From contig JBFMBG010000094.1 in NCBI GenBank assembly GCA_040755215.1, positions 1 to 11,136 of the forward strand: DNA of 11,136 nt, written 5' to 3'. The translations under genes were made by a program, and so were the position numbers. Position 1 is the stretch's first letter; every line of letters starts with the position of its first letter. Under the pieces are notes generated by a model. That model made no database searches. It had not been told where the DNA came from and saw only the letters and a list, made by a program, of their open reading frames with translations. The stretch is from JAIMBK01 sp040755215 (lineage in GTDB: Bacteria; Bacillota; Desulfotomaculia; Desulfotomaculales; Nap2-2B). Positions 7,266-11,136 of the stretch are shown piece by piece.

Positions 7266-7334
7266 GAAGGCACAGAGGTCCAAAGGCACAGAGGCACAAA
7301 GAGAACTGCTATCAACTTTGTGCTCTGTGTTCTA
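7266..7334. repeat. Dispersed octamer repeat, copy C
   Basis: Four octamers in strict 8-base register (AGGCACAG, AGGTCCAA, AGGCACAG, AGGCACAA from 7268) are followed by a spacer and an inverted arm. GCACAAAG (7294-7301) pairs perfectly with CTTTGTGC (7316-7323), and a bulge allows further pairing of AGAG with the following TCT. The 345-base gap between thyX and the radical SAM gene (7169-7513) is filled by the thyX promoter, this copy, a short palindromic insert and copy D. I see no gene in it. Confidence 0.75.
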
Positions 7335-7349
7335 ACGCAGCCCGAGGTT

Positions 7350-7376
7350 ATGTCAAGGTCTCCGTCCCTGTGACAT
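7350..7376. repeat. Short palindrome between repeat copies C and D
   Basis: ATGTCA (7350-7355) and TGACAT (7371-7376) are perfect inverted arms. Inside them AGG and CCT can pair with one bulged base. TTTTCCCCC follows on the + strand, which is not a proper terminator tail. The CGTCCCTGTGACA part recalls small palindromes that accompany REP-type Y1 transposases in clostridia, but that is a recollection and no transposase is nearby. Confidence 0.4.
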
Positions 7377-7377
7377 T

Positions 7378-7497
7378 TTCCCCCTTTGGACCTTTATGCC
7401 TGATAAACTTTGCGCTTATACTCACTTTGTGCCTTTGTGCCTGTTGCCTTTGCGCCTCCTGTTCTTTGTGTTCTCCATGGCTAAATTTATCCTATTT
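7378..7497. repeat. Dispersed octamer repeat, copy D with conserved tail
   Basis: This is the pyrimidine-rich arm of the family: CTTTGTGCCTTTGTGCCT at 7425-7442, then decaying octamers (TTTGCGCC, TTTGTGTT) and a tail CTCCATGGCTAAATTTA related to those at copies E and F. A more decayed stretch (7385-7415) precedes it. The array is open in the + frame of the downstream radical SAM gene and encodes a Cys/Leu-rich false N-terminus there. Confidence 0.65.
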
Positions 7498-7513
7498 CTT
7501 GGTGGTGAAGATA

Positions 7514-8761
7514 ATGTCCCAAAAAGCAGCTTTTTACAGAATGGACGCGGCGAAAATCGGCCGGGGATGGCATGAAATGGGCCCCATTCGCCCGCCCAGC
7601 GAGGGCCGGGACGCTTCCCTTTTGCTGCGGGTGACCAGAAACTGTCCCTGGAACCGCTGCGAGTTTTGCGCGACGTATAAGAACGAGCGCTACAGCGTAC
7701 GCACCGTGGACGAAGTAAAGGCGGACCTGGCGGTGGTGCAGGGGCTGGCCGAAGAGCTGCGCAGCGCTTCCTGGCGCCTGGGGTTTGCCGGAGCGGTCGG
7801 CGAAGAAATCGTTCTGGCCGTGATTAATTCCAACCCCGAAATATACAGCCGGCAGCATAACGACGCAAGGCTGGTTCGAGAGCGCCTGCACAGCCTGGCG
7901 AATGTGGCCAACTGGCTGGCCACCGGCGCCAAAACCGTTTTTCTGCAGGACGGAAACTCGCCGCAAATCCGCACCGCCGACCTGGTTGCCGTTTTAAATT
8001 ATATCCGGGAGATGTTTCCTGCCGTAGAACGGATCACCTCTTACGCGCGTTCGAAAACCATTGCCCGGAAGTCGTTCGAAGAGATTCTGCAGTTACGTCA
8101 GGCGGGTCTGTCCCGGCTGCATATAGGCCTGGAATCGGGATGCGACGAGGTGCTGGCGGCGGTAAAAAAGGGGGTGACGGCGGAGGAGCACATCATGGCC
8201 GGCAAAAAAACGAAGGAAGCGGGGATTACTTTGAGCGAATATTTAATGCCCGGCCTCGGCGGAAAAAAATGGTCGGAAAAGCACGCCCTTGACTCGGCCC
8301 GCGTCTTAAGCGAAATTGATCCTGATTTTATCCGGCTGCGCACCCTCGTTCCCCGTCGCGGCACCCCGCTGTACGAGCGCATGCTGGCCGGCGAGTTTGA
8401 ACCCCTGACGGAAGATGAGATGGTGGAAGAAATCGGTTTGTTTGTGGAGAATCTTGAGTGCCACGCCTATCTGGTCAGCGATCAGATGTCTAACCTGTTA
8501 TGGGAGATAGAAGGCCGGCTGCCGGAGGACAAGCCGAAAATCCTGGCCACCATCCGGAATTATTTGCAAATGCCGCTGTCCGCCAGGCTAAAGGTGCAGC
8601 TGGAGCGCCGCCTGTCCTCGTACCTGGCTGTTTACGGGCGATTGGAGGAAAAAGTGGCGGCGAAAGTGGAGCTGGCCGCGGAGGCCCTGCAAAAAGAAAC
8701 GCCCGACGCGCCCGGGAAAGTAAAAGACGCGCTGGACGCCCTCAAGCAGGCCTTCATTTGA
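7514..8761 (+). CDS. Radical SAM protein of unknown function (Elp3/HemN-like core)
   Basis: The 415-residue protein should bind a [4Fe-4S] cluster and cleave S-adenosylmethionine to start radical chemistry; the substrate is unknown. The cluster motif is Cys44-x4-Cys49-x2-Cys52 (NCPWNRCEFC), one residue wider than the canonical CX3CX2C. It follows IRPPSEGRDASLLLRVTRN, which marks a clostridial family of uncharacterised radical SAM enzymes. Downstream, RLHIGLESGCDEVL and PGLGGKKWSEKH belong to the Elp3/MiaB-like barrel, and PRRGTPLYERM follows. The last 60 residues are a charged helical, possibly coiled-coil region. ATG at 7514 is preferred: GGTGG lies 8 bases upstream and the conserved sequence begins soon after. 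An ATG at 7370 would add 48 residues translated from repeat DNA. It is transcribed alone, divergent from thyX, and its 3' end overlaps the spore-protein gene by 8 bp. Confidence 0.88.
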   Translation: MSQKAAFYRMDAAKIGRGWHEMGPIRPPSEGRDASLLLRVTRNCPWNRCEFCATYKNERYSVRTVDEVKADLAVVQGLAEELRSASWRLGFAGAVGEEIVLAVINSNPEIYSRQHNDARLVRERLHSLANVANWLATGAKTVFLQDGNSPQIRTADLVAVLNYIREMFPAVERITSYARSKTIARKSFEEILQLRQAGLSRLHIGLESGCDEVLAAVKKGVTAEEHIMAGKKTKEAGITLSEYLMPGLGGKKWSEKHALDSARVLSEIDPDFIRLRTLVPRRGTPLYERMLAGEFEPLTEDEMVEEIGLFVENLECHAYLVSDQMSNLLWEIEGRLPEDKPKILATIRNYLQMPLSARLKVQLERRLSSYLAVYGRLEEKVAAKVELAAEALQKETPDAPGKVKDALDALKQAFI

Positions 8762-8969
8762 TGGTCTTTTCTTTTTCGATTGCCTCTTCCCCGGCCTGAA
8801 CCAGCTTTTTTACCATGTTTCCGCCGATTTTCCCGGCTTCCCGGACCGTCAATTCGTCGCCGGGGTTGGCCAGGTCATCGTCCAGGCCCAGTTCTCTGGC
8901 GGTTTCCCATTTCAGCCTGTCCATGGCGTCTTTTTCACGGGTTCTGGCGGTTGGCTTTTTCTTGGCCAT
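8754..8969 (-). CDS. Small acid-soluble spore protein, alpha/beta type
   Basis: The 71-residue basic protein should coat and protect DNA in the dormant spore and be degraded on germination. The family core is recognisable: LKWETARELGLDDD (about 19-32, the helix that carries the germination-protease cleavage region in relatives) and LTVREAGKIGGNMVKKLVQ (about 40-58), with the conserved GGxMVKK. The Lys/Arg-rich N-terminus MAKKKPTARTREK is usual in clostridial members. ATG at 8969 has GGGGTGAT (8982-8975) upstream. The final codons overlap the end of the convergent radical SAM gene, so the two mRNAs are complementary at their 3' ends. The upstream gene on this strand is another likely spore gene. 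No terminator is visible between the two converging genes. Confidence 0.92.
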   Translation of the reverse strand: MAKKKPTARTREKDAMDRLKWETARELGLDDDLANPGDELTVREAGKIGGNMVKKLVQAGEEAIEKEKTIK

Positions 8970-8987
8970 TGCAAATCACCCCGTTTT

Positions 8988-9018
8988 CAGCATGTCCCCC
9001 GGCCGGTTGCTTTAATCA
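8988..9018 (-). promoter_or_regulatory. Possible forespore (sigma-G-type) promoter of the spore-protein gene
   Basis: On the minus strand TGATTA (9018-9013) and CATGCTG (8994-8988) are 18 bases apart, near the sigma-G pattern TGAATA and CATACTA. The predicted start would fall at about 8981, inside the ribosome binding site, which leaves a very short leader and weakens the call. Confidence 0.28.
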
Positions 9019-9052
9019 TGGAAAGGTAAGGCAAGAAGTGAAAATTAAAAAA

Positions 9053-9090
9053 TCTCTGTGCTCTCTGTGTCCTCGGTGGTTAAATTTAAC
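9053..9090. repeat. Dispersed octamer repeat, copy E (tail half only)
   Basis: Only the pyrimidine-rich half and the tail are present: CTCTGTGC, then CTCTGTGTCCTCGGTGG running into GTTAAATTTAAC (9079-9090), a perfect 12-bp palindrome. It lies between the GH18 gene and the spore-protein gene. The remainder of the gap 8970-9111 holds the possible sigma-G promoter and nothing else I can identify. Confidence 0.65.
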
Positions 9091-9111
9091 GGGTCTAAGA
9101 ACATCCCGAAA

Positions 9112-10101
9112 TTATCTCGGGGCAAAAGCAGGATGCTCAAAGTACCAGCTTTTTTCTAAAAGATCCCATATTTTTGGGTCTTCCAGGCCCAAACGCCAGA
9201 CCCCGATCCCCGGCAGGCGTTTTTTGACGATCAGGTTCAGCTTTACCTGAAAACTTTTCGCATCTTCAAACCAGACGACGTGCCGGACGCCGTTTTCTAC
9301 GTATGTATAGGTCGATTCCTGGGCCTGTTCGTCGTAACGGATCTGGGCGCCGAAACGCTGCGCCCGGGCGATTGCCTCGGCGTGGGACAGCGTTTCCGGC
9401 ACCCTGGCGCCGGGCGCCCAGTCGTATCCGTAAACGGGCAGCCCCCAGAAAATTTTCTCCCGGGGAATGGCCGTCAGGGCGTAGTTCATCACCTGTTCTA
9501 CGAAGCCGAGGGAAGCGATTGGACCTGGTTCGGCGAAGTGTTCGTCGTAGGCGAGGACGTACATTTGATCGCTGACCGCGGCCAGGTCGGGGTAGCTGAA
9601 GGCTCCCGAAAAAGGGTGGCGCGGATTGTCTTCCAGTTCGGCGGGAACGGAGATGGTAACGAAAAAATCCTGCGGTTTGAGGGCCTGGAATAACTCCGTC
9701 TGGAAACGGGTCAAAAACGGCCGGTCTTCGGGGGGAACGAACTCAAAATCGATATTCACCCCCGCAAATCCCCGCCGCAAAAGCATTTCCCGGATGCTGG
9801 CGACCAGGGTGCGCCGCAAGTTTTCATCGGTCAGCAACCGGTGAATGAGCGGTCCGTAGCGGGGGCTCGAGTAATTGTGGACGATGGCCAGCACCGGCAA
9901 TTTAAACCGCCGGACGAGGATCAGCGCCTCTTCGTCGGACTGGTCCTCCAAGGTTCCCCGGCTGGTTACGCCGAACCAAAAAGGAATGAGGAAAGTGATT
10001 TTCTTTCCGTGCGCCGCCAGGGATTCCAAAGCCTGGGGGTCGGGTGTATAATACCAGTTGTTGCAAAAGGGTAAAGCCAGCGGATGAAGAAAACCGGGCA
10101 T
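9112..10101 (-). CDS. Glycoside hydrolase family 18 protein, spore-type (YaaH/YdhD-like catalytic domain)
   Basis: The 329-residue protein is a GH18 TIM barrel, a family that cleaves beta-1,4 bonds next to N-acetylglucosamine; YaaH/SleL-type members act on spore cortex peptidoglycan. The catalytic strand reads GFAGVNIDFEFVPPEDR (111-127), with Glu120 as the acid and Asp118 beside it. QMYVLAYDEHFAEPGP (179-194) supplies the YDEH motif, and GIGVWRLGLEDP (298-309) is the usual last strand. Unlike YaaH and SleL there are no LysM domains, and the N-terminus MPGFLHPLALPFCNNW is not a clear signal peptide, so it may work inside the mother cell or coat. ATG at 10101 is chosen because GGGAGG lies 8 bases upstream; an ATG at 10137 has no such site. 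A sporulation role is inferred from the family and from the downstream spore-protein gene. Confidence 0.87.
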   Translation of the reverse strand: MPGFLHPLALPFCNNWYYTPDPQALESLAAHGKKITFLIPFWFGVTSRGTLEDQSDEEALILVRRFKLPVLAIVHNYSSPRYGPLIHRLLTDENLRRTLVASIREMLLRRGFAGVNIDFEFVPPEDRPFLTRFQTELFQALKPQDFFVTISVPAELEDNPRHPFSGAFSYPDLAAVSDQMYVLAYDEHFAEPGPIASLGFVEQVMNYALTAIPREKIFWGLPVYGYDWAPGARVPETLSHAEAIARAQRFGAQIRYDEQAQESTYTYVENGVRHVVWFEDAKSFQVKLNLIVKKRLPGIGVWRLGLEDPKIWDLLEKSWYFEHPAFAPR

Positions 10102-10126
10102 AACTGAAACCTCCCGTCTTATGGTT

Positions 10127-10155
10127 ATAATATGCATAAATGGATTTTAATGTCC
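10127..10155 (-). promoter_or_regulatory. Possible mother-cell (sigma-E-type) promoter of the GH18 gene
   Basis: On the minus strand GGACATT (10155-10149) is followed after 14 bases by CATATTAT (10134-10127). The sigma-E pattern is roughly KMATATT, 14 bases, CATACAMT, giving five of seven and six of eight matches. The predicted start would be close to 10120, just ahead of the GGGAGG site. YaaH-type genes in Bacillus are sigma-E dependent, which makes this plausible. No sigma-A promoter is seen here. Confidence 0.33.
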
Positions 10156-10194
10156 GCAAAGGAAAGCGAAATCTGCCGTTCAAGGAATTTTTTG

Positions 10195-10222
10195 TTGATC
10201 CGGTGTTTTAATGCGGTATAAT
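10195..10222 (+). promoter_or_regulatory. Sigma-A-type promoter of the YbaK-family gene
   Basis: TTGATC (10195-10200) and a perfect TATAAT (10217-10222) are 16 bases apart. The predicted transcript starts near 10229, giving a leader of about 35 bases to the ATG at 10264. Confidence 0.6.
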
Positions 10223-10263
10223 AAAGGGGAGTTGCCGTGAGGTCTGATCAAAGAGGTGAAATT

Positions 10264-10743
10264 ATGTCCGGCAAATTAAGCCCGAGTGCACAGAAGGTGC
10301 AGGATGTTTTAAGGTCTTTAGGCTCTTCGCGGCAGGTGCGGGAATTCCTCCAGACCACCCGCAGCGCCGCCGAGGCAGCCCAGGCCATTGGCTGCCGGGT
10401 AGAGCAGATTGCCAAATCCCTCGTTTTTCGAGGGAAGCACACAAAAAGGCCTGTTTTGGTAATTGCCAGCGGGGCAAACCGCGTGAACGAAAAAAAGGTG
10501 GCAGAGTTTGTTGCGGAGCCTCTGGAGAAGGCGGACGCCGGTTTTGTCCGGGAGAAAACCGGTTTTGTCATCGGCGGCGTTCCCCCGGTGGGCCATCTTG
10601 AACAACTGACCACTTTTATTGACGAAGATTTGCTCCAGTATGAAGAAATCTGGGCCGCCGCCGGCAACCCGAACGCCGTTTTTCCGCTTGCGCCGGCCGA
10701 ACTCGTCAAAATGACCGGCGGCCGCGTCGTCGCCATCAAGTAA
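10264..10743 (+). CDS. YbaK/EbsC-family aminoacyl-tRNA deacylase
   Basis: The 159-residue protein is a single YbaK domain. Members hydrolyse mischarged tRNAs in trans, for example Cys-tRNA(Pro) or Ala-tRNA(Pro). RVEQIAKSLVF (45-55) carries the conserved Lys51 needed for catalysis. IASGANRVNEKKVAEF (67-82), GFVIGGVPPVGH (100-111) and AGNPNAVFPLAPAEL (133-147) are the other family blocks, the second being the GG-x-P-x-G loop. Length equals the usual 155-165. ATG at 10264 has AGAGG 7 bases upstream; an in-frame ATG at 10237 would add nine residues without a ribosome binding site. It is a single-gene unit, divergent from the GH18 gene and followed by repeat copy F and an IS element. Which mischarged tRNA it corrects cannot be told from sequence, so no gene symbol is assigned. 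Confidence 0.92.
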   Translation: MSGKLSPSAQKVQDVLRSLGSSRQVREFLQTTRSAAEAAQAIGCRVEQIAKSLVFRGKHTKRPVLVIASGANRVNEKKVAEFVAEPLEKADAGFVREKTGFVIGGVPPVGHLEQLTTFIDEDLLQYEEIWAAAGNPNAVFPLAPAELVKMTGGRVVAIK

Positions 10744-10744
10744 A

Positions 10745-10846
10745 AAGGCACAGAGGCACTAAGGCACGAAGAGAAATGCATAGACATATTTACTTTGTGC
10801 CTTTGTGCCTATATTTTCTGTGTCCTCTGTGGTTAAGCTTATTCTA
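10745..10846. repeat. Dispersed octamer repeat, copy F (most complete)
   Basis: Three octamers in 8-base register (AGGCAC at 10746, 10754 and 10762) form a left arm. An 18-base part of it (10754-10771) pairs with CTTTGTGCCTTTGTGCCT (10793-10810) with two mismatches over a 21-base loop. The conserved tail, TCTGTGTCCTCTGTGG followed by TTAAGCTT, closes the copy. It begins right after the YbaK-family stop codon and could act as a 3' hairpin for that transcript, although there is no T-tract at the hairpin base. Confidence 0.8.
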
Positions 10847-10881
10847 TTTTATGAGCATTCCTGTAATCCTTTTTAAGGGGG

Positions 10882-10911
10882 TTGACCAACAAAAAGACCT
10901 CCTGGTACAAA
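10882..10911 (+). promoter_or_regulatory. Candidate promoter of the IS110 transposase
   Basis: TTGACC (10882-10887, five of six consensus) and TACAAA (10906-10911, four of six) are 18 bases apart. The predicted start is about 10918, roughly 35 bases before the ATG. The left arm of the leader hairpin lies almost entirely between the two boxes. Confidence 0.48.
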
Positions 10912-10945
10912 AAGGTTAGAGCAAATTCCAAACGTACCGGAGGTC
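10896..10945 (+). promoter_or_regulatory. Hairpin that masks the transposase ribosome binding site
   Basis: GACCTCCTGGTAC (10896-10908) pairs with GTACCGGAGGTC (10934-10945): twelve base pairs with one bulged T and a 25-base loop. The ribosome binding site GGAGG (10939-10943) lies fully within the right arm. An RNA that includes both arms would have a closed site; an RNA started near 10918 would lack the left arm. Confidence 0.65.
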
Positions 10946-10952
10946 GAGATTA

Positions 10953-11136
10953 ATGACGAAACGAAACAAAAACCTAAAAGAGATTCGCAGTGTTCACACC
11001 CTGATTGTAGGCGTCGACATCGCCAAAAGGACCCACTGGGCCCGCACGCTGGACGGGTCAACAGGCATCGAAGTGGGCAGCGCCTTCTCTTTTCAGAATA
11101 GCATAAACGGCTTTTCCCGTCTACTGGGTAGAATGC
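10953..11136 (+). CDS. IS110-family transposase, N-terminal part (cut by window end)
   Basis: Sixty-one residues are visible, starting at ATG 10953 with GGAGG 9 bases upstream. After a basic leader (MTKRNKNLKEIRSVH), LIVGVDIAKRTHWARTLDG is the first strand of the RuvC-like DEDD domain of IS110/IS1111 transposases, and Asp22 is the first of the four acidic residues. IS110 enzymes recombine DNA with a RuvC-like domain plus a C-terminal Tnp20 domain with a serine nucleophile; that half lies beyond the window, so intactness cannot be judged. The element's left end must be between copy F and the ATG, but IS110 ends lack long inverted repeats and I cannot place the boundary. The visible frame is open and looks undamaged. 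Confidence 0.88.
   Translation, partial: MTKRNKNLKEIRSVHTLIVGVDIAKRTHWARTLDGSTGIEVGSAFSFQNSINGFSRLLGRM

Noticed and set aside
7266..7497. CRISPR array
   Set aside because: The repeats are 8-base units in contiguous register and inverted arms, not 23-40-base direct repeats with unique spacers. No cas genes are present.
7370..7513. An N-terminal extension of 48 residues on the radical SAM protein from an ATG at 7370
   Set aside because: The added sequence is Cys/Leu-rich and comes from translating repeat copy D. The ATG at 7514 has a ribosome binding site and is followed by family sequence.
9104..9123. Hairpin CCCGA/TCGGG at the end of the GH18 gene as a terminator
   Set aside because: The stem is only 5 bp, overlaps the stop codon, and no T-run follows on the minus strand.
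10248..10787. A 179-codon open frame on the - strand opposite the YbaK-family gene
   Set aside because: It starts inside repeat copy F and is antisense to an unmistakable YbaK-family gene. Its Ser/Thr-rich product looks like a shadow frame.

Overview
The window looks like chromosomal DNA of a spore-forming, probably anaerobic Firmicute of the Desulfotomaculum/Pelotomaculum (Peptococcaceae) type. The grounds are an alpha/beta-type small acid-soluble spore protein, a spore-type GH18 hydrolase, flavin-dependent thymidylate synthase (ThyX) in place of ThyA, Gram-positive ribosome binding sites (AGGAGG, GGGGAGG, GGTGAT), frequent GTG/TTG starts and moderately high G+C. The genus is an inference from gene content, not from a search.

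Layout. Bases 2-1006 hold the 3' end of a medium-chain acyl-CoA synthetase gene on the + strand. It converges on coaE (1138-1752, -), and a 15-bp hairpin with T-runs on both sides separates them as a bidirectional terminator. From 7168 down to 1138 the minus strand carries thyX, dut, topB (topoisomerase III), a cationic/branched-chain-type amino-acid permease, a small Xre-type HTH protein and coaE. The first four are tightly packed and probably form one operon from a promoter at 7211-7240; thyX and dut are consecutive steps that make dTMP and lower dUTP. Divergent from thyX is a + strand radical SAM gene (7514-8761). Its 3' end overlaps by 8 bp the convergent gene for the spore DNA-binding protein (8754-8969, -). 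A GH18 glycosidase gene (9112-10101, -) lies upstream of that. Divergent from it is a YbaK-type aminoacyl-tRNA deacylase gene (10264-10743, +). The window ends inside the 5' part of an IS110-family transposase gene (10953 onward).

The most unusual content is non-coding. Six intergenic loci carry one degenerate repeat family built from octamers of the type AGGCACAR, in most copies followed by an inverted array (TTTGTGCC), and in three loci by a tail resembling CTCTGTGGTTAA. Two of these loci form 26-bp inverted repeats (24/26 identical) that bracket the small HTH gene. The IS110 element begins just beside another copy. The transposase leader contains a hairpin that would hide its ribosome binding site in read-through transcripts, but not in a transcript from its own predicted promoter.

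All family assignments come from reading motifs by eye, and no database search was run. Promoters are consensus matches only.
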